From: Emergomyces orientalis
Lineage: Eukaryota; Ascomycota; Eurotiomycetes; Onygenales; Ajellomycetaceae
NCBI GenBank assembly: GCA_002110485.1
Contig: MOWL01000001.1
Span: 62,001-126,000 of the forward strand
Direction: 5' to 3'
Length of the DNA: 64,000 bases
The position numbers were made by a program, and so were the translations under genes. Positions within the stretch are counted from its first letter, which is position 1, and every line of letters starts with the position of its first letter. Positions 1 to 11,681 of the stretch are shown piece after piece. The notes beneath the pieces were generated by a model that saw only the letters and a program-made list of their open reading frames with translations, did no database searches and was not told the DNA's origin.

Positions 1-480
1 TATCCCGCCGGATATTCCTTTGAGGCTGAGGGGAAAAAATTAGTAGCGGTTTTCACACCTATATAAGAGAACAGAATAGGTACACGGAGAGGGGAAAACA
101 TACGCAATACTAGAATCAGACACAATACCCGACCACAATATATAAAGGAAAACCATGACGATATTTGGCACCAACGCAACAACAAGGATGAATTTCGCAA
201 ACTCCCGCGACCCCCATGCCCGTTCCAGATATTTCCCTCCATAAAATATTGTGGCTCCGGTAATGACGACGGTGAAAATATTTTGTTCCACGCACGTTGC
301 GGTCGCCAGCGTCCACGGATAAAATAAAATGTTGGACGGAACCAGAGACAGATAAGGAATAGGAGCGCCTGGTGAGCCTTCATACTGTCTCCACCTGGCA
401 ACGCCGTTTAGAAAAGATAAAGCGCAGATGGCGCTGAGAATCGCTCGCGTGATAGGGGGGATGTTTATTCGCGGCGCCAT
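1..480 (-). CDS. TMEM115-like Golgi membrane protein (DUF1751), 3' part missing
   Basis: Rhomboid-like eukaryotic membrane protein of the TMEM115 / yeast YOL107W family. The family is multi-pass, Golgi-located and linked in animals to retrograde Golgi-to-ER traffic; it lacks protease residues. Exon 1 is 480..104 from the ATG; a GTATGT donor follows, and exon 2 resumes at 25 after a TTTTCCCCTCAG acceptor and runs off the window. The joined frame gives SSIALKGISGGI, matching the small-residue segment after the second hydrophobic stretch in this family. Hydrophobic segments lie near residues 10-27, 63-80 and 92-115. About 134 codons are visible of an expected 350-400. The gene starts divergently from the Sif2 gene, across a 2.2 kb spacer. 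Family assignment comes from overall pattern, not from a unique motif. Confidence 0.75.
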
Positions 481-2659
481 GACGGGCGGGTTGTAGATGT
501 GTCCCTAAGTACAAGCGGTATATGGGATATGAATATATATATATATTTTCCCGCAGCGGATTCCACTGGGTTGACAGTGTTGCATCCACTGTCCGTGGGC
601 TGCGCAGTGAGCAGGATTTTGTTATTGCTGAAGGTTGAACTTGTCCACTAACTACAGTACGTTCTGAGAGTTTGAATGCATCCTGTCCATGCAGCGAAAA
701 GAATGATCACATGACTACCAAGCACTGGCCTTTTTGTAAATTCGTCATCACATCAACAGCGCCTATAAATATATATATACATACTATATAATATCAGAAT
801 TGGGACTATAAAGACTTGAAGAGCGGTGCGATTAGTGTTATGATTGTTGTCTAAACCGTATATTTCAAAGTTCTTCCAATATCCTCAACTCTTCTTGAAT
901 GCCGGCTTCTTCCCCCGATATGGAAATATAAATATAGAGTGGAAGGATATTCGGCAACCATGAGCACAGTATTACCATCCAAGTCTCATGCCATCCCCGG
1001 CCGTTTTGATATTCGATGTCCATGAATTAACTAATCACGCCTCCTACACGCTGACTAGAGGTTGTTCTGGTCTCAGGGCAAAGGATTTTGACTTCAAGGA
1101 CAGGATCACATGATATCAAATTTTTATCCAAGCACAGATTTTTGAATGTTTTATCCCAGCTTTTCAGCGGTTTATGAAGCTCATATATATATATATATAT
1201 TGAATGCCCATCTGATACTATCTATTACTGTAATAAGTATTCTATGCTCCTTATCATCTGATTTTCGCATTAATGTAGCTTTGGGCTCAGAAATTTACCA
1301 AAAAAACAGGCTCGTACAGTGATGCAAGGGCTGATGCAATACCAGCGCCTAACCAACACCGCCAAGCCCAGTAACAGTACGGTCATGACAGCCACGCTCT
1401 AGCCCGATCGGGTCAGATAGGCCCATCATGGATACTTTGCATACCCTCGCACGACTCCAAGGACACTCCACGACACTCCAGCTGGGACACTTGGGACAAC
1501 TAAAGGATAACTAGAGGATAAACTTGGCGGAAATAACTAACGAGAGAGAAGGTAAAAGCGCCGACCAACCACGCTATAATCCGGCGCATCGTCAGGGCTG
1601 GTTTCCTGTAACCAACAAAACTTGGCCTCCAGATTGGCAAATCCTCCCCAGATCCATCACATCCGTCGCTCATCTTCCACTGGGACAAACTCCCCGGATT
1701 CCGACAACGGCGAGCAAAGCTCGTTTCAAAATTCTGCATACGGACCACAAGCATAAATCTTTCCAAAGAGTTACCTGAGCACCTCTGTACCCTCTCTGGA
1801 CATCCCGTGTTTCTGCGGCGGGCGTTTCGACACTCCATCTCCCGCAGCGCCAAATTTTGGCGATTATTCTGTCTGGAGCGCTGGAAGTCTCTCTCCACTC
1901 TGCTTCTCATTCCCTCCACCTTATTTCCTGCGACGAGGTCTCTTAGTGGCCTTACCCTTTCTAGCCTCCCAGTCCTCCCAGTTCTAAAGCAGCCCTTGCA
2001 GACCACTCTGCGCGCGATCGCCTTTCCAAGCATCAGAACCCTGGTGGGTTTGGAACTAACGCCTAGCAACGGTCATCTTTCGTGCCAATCTTCAAATCTT
2101 CTTCCCCCCAACTCCCAAACCCCAAGCACCAAAAAAACCTCGAAATCGTGGCGCCTTGGTTCTTTTTGCCTTACCTTCGATTTCAAGTTTGCTTGGATTC
2201 TTCTCCCCCATCCCCTTGACTTATCATTATTCTCGCTTTTTCTTTTCCTCCAACCGTTCGTCCTGGTCGATTTGTTTTATTATTCTCCTTTGGATCGACG
2301 ACCACCTGGCGGCGCCTCAATCTCAAAACCGTTAATCACCACTGTTTCCACACCCGCAGTTCATCCTCAGCGCGTCAAGCCTTAATTTTAAATCTTCGGT
2401 TTCTGTCGTTGCAGGCTCCTTCATCGCCCCAATTACCGGCTCACCACCGCTAGTACCTGGAGCAACGCCCATTTCTCAAAACCCGACTTCCTGTTTGATT
2501 TTTGATTTTTTTGATTTGCCCTGCCTTCCGGACTCTTCATTCCTCGCTATTACGCTGGGGAAACAATAGATATCTGCCGTGAAGGCGTGGTATGTTTGGC
2601 TGACATTACGTTGTATTTGTATTTCACTGCTGCTTGTCGCAGCGGTTACACATGTCACC
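481..2659. other. Divergent intergenic region between the TMEM115-like gene and sif2
   Basis: No credible gene is seen. The stretch holds an AT dinucleotide run at 1183-1200 and a strongly pyrimidine-rich leader at about 2090-2560 leading into the sif2 start. ORFs at 1500-2069 (-) and 1807-2385 (+) overlap each other and have skewed Ser/Leu/Pro composition with no recognisable domain. The region probably contains both promoters and the sif2 5' leader. Confidence 0.6.
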
Positions 2660-2702
2660 ATGGCATATGCCGGCCTCACGTCGCATCATGTCAACTACTT
2701 GA
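2592..2702 (+). promoter_or_regulatory. Two short upstream ORFs in the sif2 leader
   Basis: A four-codon uORF (ATG TTT GGC TGA) lies at 2592-2603. A second ATG at 2652 opens a 16-codon reading frame that overlaps the sif2 start out of frame and stops at 2702. The 2652 ATG has C at -3, a weak context, while the sif2 ATG at 2660 sits in ACCATGG, a strong context, so leaky scanning would favour sif2. Whether these are transcribed depends on the real transcription start, which the sequence does not show. Confidence 0.4.
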
Positions 2703-4981
2703 TCTGGAGGTGAGTTCTGCGTATATCCGCTTGTGGTCCCTGTGCACCCCCCCACTCCAGAACGAAAGAAGGAAAAAAATTAACCTTGTCTTATGCGACC
2801 ACTGTTACGATTATACAATAAATAATGAAAAGCTAACTGACAAATTAATTTGCTTAAAAAAAAGATATTTACAGGAATCGGGTTCGTTTTACAATGTTAA
2901 ACCGATTTGTTTTTCTTTGCTGGGATTGGTCACTAACCGCTCGACTATCCGTATTCTATAGGCCATGGAGATGCTGCGCTGATGCTGCAGCGCGCCTGGA
3001 ACCACAATCCCCAAGATTTTCCATTCGCACCCTATATTAAGCCACACGCCCTGATAACTCTGATTCAGAAAGGGCTTCAGTATTATGAGCTTGAACAAAC
3101 ATTAGACCAGGCATGCCACGTTCTTTTCCGCGTTGTTGCTTACTCAGTCACATTCCACCCGCCAAGTCATTCTAACCTTTCCTTTTCGATGTTATAGGCC
3201 GGGAATCCAGTCTCCTTGACTCCGATATCATTCTTTGGGCCTATCGCTAGCGACTCGCGCTCTCCGACGCAGAAGGCAGACCATGGCGAGGTCAAAGAGG
3301 GAACTGGCGCCGAAAACCGCATGCCCCCATCATCACCCAAATCTGCGGGGAGCAAGCCAACGATGGATGGAATCGTCAATGGGCATGCGAACGAAGTTGT
3401 TACTTCACCCATGCCTGGGAAAGGCCGGAAGTCTACGAGTGTCAAGGACGGCGATGTAACCTTGAATGCCGATGAAACACCCATGGAAATCGACCAGCAA
3501 GAAATTAACCAAGAAGAAATGCCCATGGCCAGGGCGTCGCCGTCTGTGGAGCCTAATGTAGACGCGGATGGTGATGTTGGTATGCGAGGACAACATGAGC
3601 GAGAACCATCCCCGCCGATCTTCACATTAACTGTGGGTCAGAGTACCGGCGTTCAAATATCTCCTTCAAAGGCAGCCGATTTGGGCCCCGATACTATTCT
3701 CCTCGATATCGATAGTGATAGCCAGATCACACAAACTCTGTGGCGGCCAGATGATCCAACAACGGTGACTGCGTCCGGTGACACATTCTGTGGGCTGTGG
3801 AAACTGTCAGCTCCACGTTCTTCAACTGTACCAACGCATGAGTCCTTGGTCGAAACTAAAGGGGATGGAACATGCGTTACGGCCTCGAGTTGGGATTCCG
3901 CTGGCAAAATGCTCGCAGTAGCTACCTACCAGGATCCAATGAATGGGAACATTACCATGTATGGCATTGATGGGACTGCTATAGACCTGCTTCCAGATCT
4001 ACCTAGGATGGTATCTGGGCTATACTGGGCTCCTCGGGGACTGCGAATGATTGTGGTTTTATCTGACGGACAACACTCCGAATTAACATTATGGGACCAA
4101 GCGATTCGACCCGATGAGTTCCCTGCGCCGCAGGTAATAGACAGGCTAGTCCATGAGGTGTCGTGGTGTGGTGATGAGGTGATATATGCCTGCGGAGATG
4201 GATCGGTATATGAGTACCGCGCAGACACTGATATCCACCTCGTCAAAACTTTCACATCGACCGATGGACAGGAACCCTGGACATTCATCGGCAGCGCCAC
4301 GATAGCCGGGTCATCAGTGGCTGTCACCGCCTCCAGCTCGACGACAAATATCTGGGTCCCCACGCACGATATCAACGTCAGCGCCGCCCACCATGGCGAT
4401 ATAACAGCCCTCGAGCTTCGACCGCAGCCTCAATCCAGTATTCTTCAAAAGAGCACATCCCTGCTATTTGCCACCTCTTCCATGGACGATACGGTTAAGC
4501 TTTGGAATATAGATGTTGAATCTAAACAGATACACTGTATACACCGCTTGTACCTAGGCCCATCGTCACCAGCTCTATGTTCGAGATTTTCGCCGGATGG
4601 CTACGCTATCGCCGCAGCGACGCATGATAAACTTTTGATTTGGAGCGTGGAGCGTGGAGGCGTGGCGCTAGCAAAATGGACGGCGCCAAGGGCTGAAGTG
4701 ATGAGAAGTGATATGGATCAGGATGAGGCGAGTAATAATAATAATAATAAGATGGAGGATTTGGATGATGCTGCATTCTATCGCTCTCTCTCGTGGGACT
4801 GTGATGGGAAGAAACTTGCGCTGGGATTTGGGAAACAGGTAAGATTTTTATTTTATTATTTATTTTTTTTCTTCCCCTTGTTCCACAGGAGTGGTGTTTT
4901 CTTATTTACTCCAACTTCTTGTCTGGGTTTCTTTACTAACTACCGTTCTAATAGATGGCTATCGTCAATCTCCAACGATGA
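2660..4981 (+). CDS. sif2: Sif2/TBL1-type LisH-WD40 subunit of a Set3-like histone deacetylase complex
   Basis: Predicted 627 residues from five exons: 2660-2709, 2865-2881 (a 17-nt microexon), 2962-3110, 3198-4838 and 4955-4981. The start sits in ACCATGG. The N terminus (residues about 5-40) is a LisH motif, with NYLIWRYLQESG assembled across two introns, followed by HGDAALMLQ and the IKPHALITLIQKGLQYYELE helix typical of TBL1/Sif2. Residues about 80-215 are acidic and disordered; the rest forms WD40 repeats (for example MDDTVKLWNID). Sif2/TBL1 scaffolds the Set3C/SMRT-NCoR-like deacetylase complex in the nucleus; yeast Set3C represses meiotic genes. The third intron needs either a GC donor at 3111 or a weak GT at 3120, which would add three codons. 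The short last exon completes the final blade. Confidence 0.88.
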
Positions 4982-5518
4982 CCCGCTTTTTCCTTGCCAA
5001 AAACCTGTTTCATAAACTCCAGAGGAGTTGATGCATCACGTTTCGCTCACAACTATCCTATCATGTATCGATTGAATACGCCACATCTTTATGCCTCTAT
5101 TAGGACAGATGGAAAGGCCATTTATGAAGGATAATGCGTCTACGAAGCACGTCAGGATATTAATTATTGTTTTCGGCAAACGAAACGTGTCTCTTCAGAG
5201 AACCCCGACTCTGCACAAACCCTCTTATTCCCCCATAGGACGACACAAAACAGAGTTCGTCGAAGTCTGCATTACAACGATTATTAGCTCGGCTGATAAA
5301 TTTAAGATATTATGTCCAGAGGGCGGGGAGGGGGTTTGTTCTTATCCCACCATACCATATTTACCTTGAACTAAAACTCCACTTATCTTCGAATATCATA
5401 CTGGACGTTCCTCCTCCACCAGGCGACTGACAAAACATCCTGGGCATGGCACAAATTTTAATCTTGGAACAAAAAATGGCTATTTGCCATAGCCGCTCAA
5501 AGAGCCCACCCCTCGATT
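4982..5518. other. Convergent 3' spacer
   Basis: Lies between the 3' end of sif2 (+) and the 3' end of the coiled-coil gene (-). The short ORF at 5091-5369 has no recognisable content. Expected to hold the two 3' UTRs; nothing else is seen. Confidence 0.6.
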
Positions 5519-6470
5519 CTATCTCATCGATACCCGCTGCTTCCTCAGCCCAGCCCTGATCCTGAACCCTTCCTCCGCCTCATTCCAACCGCGCAACCAC
5601 GCATTAATCCCATCCATCAACGTATCGATGTCGCCTTCCCCATAATTGTGCATCGCTCCGATCAACCTCCCTTGATTACCATTCTCCCACTCTCCCCTTA
5701 CTACTCCTCCCCCTCCTCCACGATTGGAAGAAGAATACGCCGAGGACGACGACCATGTATATTCCGAATCGACGTCCACGTCCAGTTCTTCCCGCCGTTG
5801 CTTCTCCTTCTTCTTATTCCAACGCCGTATCCAGGCCTCCAGCCCTCGCACGGTCCCTTTTAACCCTTCTAATTCGATTGTTTTTTCAATCTTCTCTGCA
5901 CGGCTATTTTTTTATGTAATTTTTTTTTTGGTAATACATCATCAGCTTTTCATTATACCCTTCCAGTAAACATATCGATACCCACCCCGCCAAAAAAAAT
6001 TCTTTTGGATACCATCCAATCCATCTTCTATCCATCTTAATTTTTCTATAATTTCTATTGGGGGAAGAAGTATACATCGGGAGCCAGGGCAGGGCAGGCA
6101 GGGCAGGCAGGGCAGGCAGGGCAGGGCAAATTCAAGTTGGGCTTGGGGCGTGAATAAAAGGAGAAGAGAAAATAAAAAAAGAAAAGGAAAAAAAGAACTT
6201 ACAGCTCCTCAATCTCATCCTCCATCTCCAGAATCCGCTGTGCGAGTTTTTCGCATTTCACTGTGAACACGGCGTTCAGGTGCAGACATTCGGTGCGTCG
6301 CTGCTCGAGAGACCTCGTGACGAGCTGCAAATCTCGCATTAATATATCCAATTCGTTGTGATCGACTTGTTTGTGGCTGTATCTCTGCGTCTGGCTCTGG
6401 TTTTTGCCATTTTGGAATCTCATTTCCGGTTCTGGTTTGGAAACTGACGATGGCGGCGGAAGATGATGAT

Positions 6471-6518
<48 letters not shown>

Positions 6519-7275
6519 GTGCTGATATCGTGTGGTTGGTTTTTGCATGTTCTTCTTCCATACAGAAGGGAGAGGTGGACGACTTGCTTATCCCTTCTTC
6601 ACTTTCTTCTTCATTTTCTTCTCCTCCATCAACCCCAACCTCGTCATCATGGGGATCCAGCAGTAGATCCTCAATACCATCTAGATATCGATTGATCGCG
6701 ATAGATTTCTGCCGCGACAACGATAGCGACAACGGCAATGGCAACGACGACTCGTGTGGATATGTTGGATTATTATTATTACTCTTATTGTCATTACTAT
6801 TATTGTTGATGATATTATCGGCAATGGAATTGGGGTTGGAATTGGAATCGGCCATTAAACGGGCAAGGCGCAACAGGCGTTCTGTTATTATTATTATTGC
6901 TGGTGTTGTTGATTTTTGAGGTGGAGGTGGTGGTGTTGTCGTCTCGTTCATTGTCATTGTCGTCATTGTCGTCGTTGTATCTGGCGTTTGGGTAATATTT
7001 CCAGAAGAAGTGTCCATGTCAATTGCAGAGTCGGTAAAAGAATTATTAATGTTAATGCTGGGGGATTCAGTGGTTGATGATGGTGGTGTTGTGGGTATCA
7101 TCGTTCTTATCGCCGTCGTCGTCGTCGTCGTCGTAGCTGGCGATGAACCTCTCATAATCGCACCCCGTTTATTATTTTGGCGGTGCGGAGGAGGAATAGG
7201 AATCGTCGACATATCGAATTCCCCTTCGTCTTGCATGTGGTTTTGCTCCTTATTATTTTTTATTACTATTATCAT
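5519..7275 (-). CDS. Uncharacterised coiled-coil protein with long disordered N terminus
   Basis: Two exons, 7275..6203 and 5903..5519, give about 485 residues. The donor is CT|GTAAGT and the acceptor AAAATAG. The join reads MEDEIEELRAEKIEKTIE and continues a heptad-like helix through the splice, which supports the model. Residues 1-300 are Ser/Thr/Asn/Pro-rich with a Ser run encoded by an ATC/GAT-type triplet repeat (6475-6517). A coiled coil spans about residues 310-385 (LQLVTRSLEQRRTECLHL onward). After a short Ser/Gly linker, the C terminus has an amphipathic, Trp-containing segment (INAWLRGWNEAEEGFRIRAG). I do not recognise the family. The true start could be an internal Met (residue 14 or 22). 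The intron contains a 9-bp minisatellite. Both helical segments are probably the conserved parts. Confidence 0.7.
6092..6127 (+). repeat. 9-bp minisatellite in an intron
   Basis: Three perfect copies of GGGCAGGCA at 6092-6118 with partial copies on both sides (6086-6127). It sits inside the intron of the minus-strand coiled-coil gene. Confidence 0.85.
6475..6517. repeat. GAT/ATC triplet repeat encoding a Ser run
   Basis: A trinucleotide repeat of about 14 GAT units. On the minus strand it is in frame as ATC/TCA-type Ser-coding triplets inside the coiled-coil gene. The plus-strand reading (poly-Asp or poly-Met) is a shadow. Such tracts are prone to length change. Confidence 0.8.
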
Positions 7276-8366
7276 ATATATATTATCTCTTTTGTCTTTC
7301 GTTGGGTGTGGAGAGGGCGGACTGCTTGTATTTTCTTTCTTCTTGTCCTTCTTTTGTGCACTGTATTATTTTTTGTTTGTAGATAGGCATGTATTTATTA
7401 ATAATATATGGCCCGGTTGGAAAAGAAGAGAGGTTGGGTTGGGCTATATCTGATACTTGTTTTGCTCGGAATTGGAGCTGGAATTGGAATTGAAACAAAT
7501 TTTCTTCTCGTTTCCTTGCCATCAAGAGGAATAGTCTAAATCGGGGAGAGTTTTGGGAGGGGAGAGAGCTTTCATATAAAAAAGAGAGGATGGATCTCAA
7601 GACAGAAAAATGGTCATGTAAATTTTCCATTAACTTCAATCCCCAATTCTCACATCTCAGATCAAAAAAATCAGGGCCAAACTTTTTTGCTATGATTATT
7701 ATTATTATTATTTTTTTCTCCCCTTTTCTCACAGGTTTCTTCTCCCCTGCTCCTGCTCGGCTGATGCGACTGCGACGGGGGGGCGGGCCAGGGACAGGGT
7801 TGTTCCTTCCTAGGGAGGTAGTTACCTAATCCTGTCCTCCTTGAACTAACCCTTATCGGGTTAAAATGTGGCTGGTGGATTGATAATCGGTGACTAAGCA
7901 CTCTACCCAGCCTCCACCCGCGACTTTCCCCCGGCATCGGGGCTAGCCCCACTCCGCCTCCTGCCGCGGCAACTGCAGCAATGAAATGACATAATCCGCC
8001 AAGCCTGTCTTTGGTTGGTTGGAGCTTTTTCTTACATACGAGCAAAAGAGCTCTCGGGACAGGGCACTTCTGAATGTCTGATAAAAGAGTCATCGGCTGT
8101 CAAACATTCATTCATATAATGGGGTATTATTATCATGCCATTGTGCCACCCTTATCCTTTCCCGCATCTTTGCTCCCGAAAGCTACTTCTATTATAAATT
8201 GATTCCTAAACCAATTCAAGGACGAGTTTCTCTGCATTATAAAAAAAAAATTTAAAAAATATAGGGTAAAAAAAATAAAAATACGAAAAAAAAAAAGAAG
8301 AAGAGGAGAAGCCCCCGCTGTGAATCATATTATAAGACACCCCGCGGCCACGCCCATTTAGCAGCC
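7276..8366. other. Divergent spacer with the trpE promoter
   Basis: Lies between the start of the coiled-coil gene (-) and trpE (+). It contains poly-A/T-rich stretches (8242-8300) and a Gcn4/CpcA-like element at 8085-8093. ORFs here (7283-7732, 7671-8093, both -) are low complexity and not supported as genes. Confidence 0.6.
8085..8093 (-). promoter_or_regulatory. Gcn4/CpcA-type element upstream of trpE
   Basis: On the minus strand the sequence reads ATGACTCTT, identical to the classic Gcn4 site of yeast HIS3. It lies 274 bp before the trpE start codon. Cross-pathway (general amino acid) control by Gcn4/CpcA of tryptophan genes is well established in fungi, so a functional role is likely, but binding is inferred. 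Confidence 0.6.
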
Positions 8367-10265
8367 ATGTCGCCTCGAGTACGTTATTTTTCTTTCAACA
8401 GAATTTTTTTTGGAGGACGTCAATTGAATTTTACGCTCCTACTATTGAGGCCTTTTTCGACAAATTCTAGGGTTTGATAGGGTGCTAGCTAACCATCGGG
8501 AAACTTCGTTGTAGGCTGTCATTCAACCTACGATAGAAGTGGTCAAAGATGTCCTGGCGCAATCAAAGGGCTCCCCGCACCCACCCAACCTGATACCCCT
8601 GGTGGCATCGGTGCCGGCGGATCTACTTACTCCTACTGTGGCATATTTGAAAATATCGGCGAAGTGAGTTTGTTGGCGAATTGTTTGCTTTTTGGTCCCT
8701 TTTTTTTTATTGCCCTTCTTTACCAGAGAGCTACAGCTAACGTGTGCGATTTCGTGTTCGGCAGCTCGAAACTATCCTTCCTTTATGAAAGTGGTACTAC
8801 GATGGAGACAATTGGGAGATATAGCTTTGTGGGAGCTGGTATGTTCGTTCCCTTTTTTTTTTTTTTTTTTTAATTTTTTTGGCCCTCTGGTATCTTCCGT
8901 AGCGAATGCTAACTAAACTGATCTCGTGTTCTCGTTTTAATTACTTCATTAGACCCCAAAAAGGTCCTTAAAACTGGACCCGGCCATGGCCCGGAATGCG
9001 ATCCACTACCCGCGCTCGAAGAGGAGATGTCACGTTTCCGCGTCGCCACAATACCAGGCCTCGAGTTACCACCCATGGCCGGTGGAGCAATTGGCTACGT
9101 CAGCTATGACTGCGTGAGATATTTCGAGCCCAAAACAGCAAGACCCATGAAGGATGTTCTTAAAGTTCCCGAGTCGTTATTCATGATGGTCGACACCATC
9201 GTTGCCTTTGACCATTTCTTCCAAGTCGTCAAAGTTATTACATATTTACATCTACCAGAGAACGGCGGTAAAGATCTGGAAACGGAATACCAGAGGGGCC
9301 AGGAGGTGATCCAACGGACCATCGATGTGCTTCTAGATCCTAAAATCCCTTTCCCGCCACAGCCACCAATTAAGAGGGGCCAGGAATATACTTCGAATAT
9401 TGGACAGGCGGGGTACGAAGGCCACGTGAAGGCGTTGAAGGAACATATCATGAAGGGCGACATTTTCCAAACTGTCCCTTCACAACGGCTGGCACGCCCC
9501 ACATCTCTTCACCCTTTTAACCTATTCCGACATCTACGCACCGTGAACCCATCCCCATACCTCTTCTACATCGACTGCGACGAGTTTCAGCTCATTGGAG
9601 CTAGCCCCGAACTACTAGTCAAAGAAGAGGGACGCCGGATCATCACGCACCCCATCGCCGGCACCGTTAAGAGGGGGAAAACACCACAGGAAGACGCACA
9701 ACTTGCTGCGGAGCTAAGTAACAGCGAAAAGGACCGAGCAGAACATGTCATGTTAGTCGACCTCGCGCGCAACGACGTCAACCGTGTCTGCGACCCGGTA
9801 ACCACGCACGTTGACCGGCTCATGGTTGTCCAGAAATTCTCGCACGTGCAACATCTGGTATCCCAAGTATCCGGCATACTACGACCGGACAAGACACGCT
9901 TCGACGCATTCCGCTCCATCTTCCCTGCGGGCACTGTCAGCGGCGCACCCAAAGTAAGAGCTATGGAGCTAATTGCCGAGCTTGAGGGGGAGAAGCGGGG
10001 TGTCTATGCGGGGGCGGTGGGGTATTTTGGATACAACAGTGCGAGCAGTGATGGGAACGAGATTGTCGATGGGGCGATGGACACGTGCATTGCGCTGCGG
10101 ACTATGATGATGAAGGATGGTGTTGCGTATTTACAGGCGGGCGGGGGGATTGTGTTTGATTCGGATCCGTATGATGAATATGTTGAGACGTTGAATAAGT
10201 TGGGGGCTAATATTCAGTGTATTAAGAGTGCGGAGGAGAGGTATATTGCGGAAGAAGGATTGTAG
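8367..10265 (+). CDS. trpE: Anthranilate synthase component I (TrpE/Trp2)
   Basis: Catalyses chorismate plus ammonia or glutamine to anthranilate, the first committed step of tryptophan synthesis; in fungi it pairs with the glutaminase domain of the trifunctional TrpC. Four exons, 8367-8378 (only 12 nt, MSPR), 8515-8663, 8765-8838 and 8953-10265, give 515 residues, the usual fungal length. The N-terminal part has FLYES (residues about 59-63), corresponding to the LLES-type tryptophan feedback site. The chorismate-binding domain (about 240-505) shows PSPYLFYID, HPIAGTVKRG, EHVMLVDLARNDVNRV, FPAGTVSGAPKVRAMELI and QAGGGIVFDSDPYDEY, all intact. Every splice phase is consistent. A Gcn4-type site lies upstream. 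Identity is very secure. Confidence 0.97.
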
Positions 10266-11681
10266 CGGTTTTGTTTTTGTTCCATGGGTATTTCTTTTTT
10301 TTTTTTTTTCTCCCCTCTTTTGGAGCAGGCACTGGAGGCATGAGAGTAAAGACAGGGTGAAGGACGAAGCTCTATATATTTCGAGGATGGGAAATATTAC
10401 ATACAATTTCATTCGGGGCAGTTCTTATATTTTATTTAAGGTAGCGCGAGAGCTAGCAGGGTACATCAATATTAACCCATTTCTGTCTTGGGGAATCAGA
10501 CGTATAATCTTCACAGTGATCATTCAGTTATCCCCTTTTCATATGTATCAAAAGGAAGCAGGAGAGAGGCGGAGATAACAGAGCATCCGGGCCTCAGCGC
10601 CAAGCCTTAGGATTTCCTCGGAACACGTGGATGATTTCCCTGACTCAGCGCCACTCAATGGAACAGGACTCAGCCACTTTTGCCGTTTTGGGCCTGGGGA
10701 GATTCATCATCATCAACCACTTCCTTCGGGCCTTCGCATCATCATCGCCCATCAAGTTCTCACCTCCAACCTCCCACCACCTCCTCTCGATCTCTCATCC
10801 AACAGCCCTCCACTTTCCTCCCCTTTTTTCTACTTTTCTGATTCGAGATCGAGATCGAATATACGCGCTGGGAGCCCAGGAGAGACCATTTCCCGGTTTC
10901 ATTTTCCATATCTAATTTCCCCCCCCCCGCGCACCACTGCCCTCTGGACGAAGCCCCTCCGTTATCAACCAGGCAAATACGATAACCACCTTTTTAGAGA
11001 CTAACCTCGTGTGCCCGTTCATACCCAATCACTATTTCTACGACGACTGACGACATCGCTGTTTGCTTACGCGGAAATTGCCCTTCGTTTGTTGCAACGA
11101 CAACAACTACAACTACAACTCCATTCATTCACACAAAACCACCTTCCGGTTCGAATGGTATATCGCTGCTAGAGAGCAAGGGATTGTCAGAAACATCCCG
11201 ATTTGGGGAAAATTGCGAAAACGAACTCTGAACCATAACGACTCTCTGCTCTTGTTTGTTCGCTATTGTTGTAAATTGACAAAAGGTTGTTCGACACCGC
11301 CGCCACCACTACCCACCCCCCTCATCCGCTGGTATACGTACCTCATAAAAGCGACCTCGAAAAACAAGGGAAAAAAAAAAGAAGGGTGCATTCTGGACTT
11401 TACAAAGGAAAAAGAAGATATAGAGTGCTTTAGCTGAAGAAAGAAGCCGTGCTATCTCTCTAAAAACTGTGATCCTTGTTTTTTTTTTTTTTTTTTTTGT
11501 GCGTGCGTGCGTGTGTGCGTCATCGTCGATACATACACACACAACTATAGAGAACGGAGGGAAATCCGTCGCATCGGGATACAAACTAAGAGAACTTTTT
11601 TGGGTTTTCTTTGTCCCTGTCCCTTTTCTTTTCATTTCATTTCTTTCATAGCCGGATTGAGAAGATTTTCATATCGCAACC
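10266..11681. other. Spacer between trpE and ent1
   Basis: Holds the trpE 3' UTR and the long ent1 promoter/leader. A CACGTG box (10624-10629) and a perfect TGACTCA (10641-10647) lie 12 bp apart, about 1 kb before the ent1 ATG. There is a T18 tract at about 11479-11496 followed by a GTGC repeat. Leader ORFs at 10627-11004 and 11063-11437 are Ser/Pro-rich and unconvincing. Confidence 0.55.

Noticed and set aside
1500..2385. Overlapping ORFs of 189 (-) and 192 (+) codons upstream of sif2
   Set aside because: They lie antisense to each other, show Ser/Leu/Pro/Arg-skewed composition of a pyrimidine-rich leader, and have no domain or splice partner.
6450..6919. Poly-Asp and poly-Met ORFs on the plus strand
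   Set aside because: They are translations of the GAT repeat; the minus-strand frame gives a long coiled-coil protein with a good intron.
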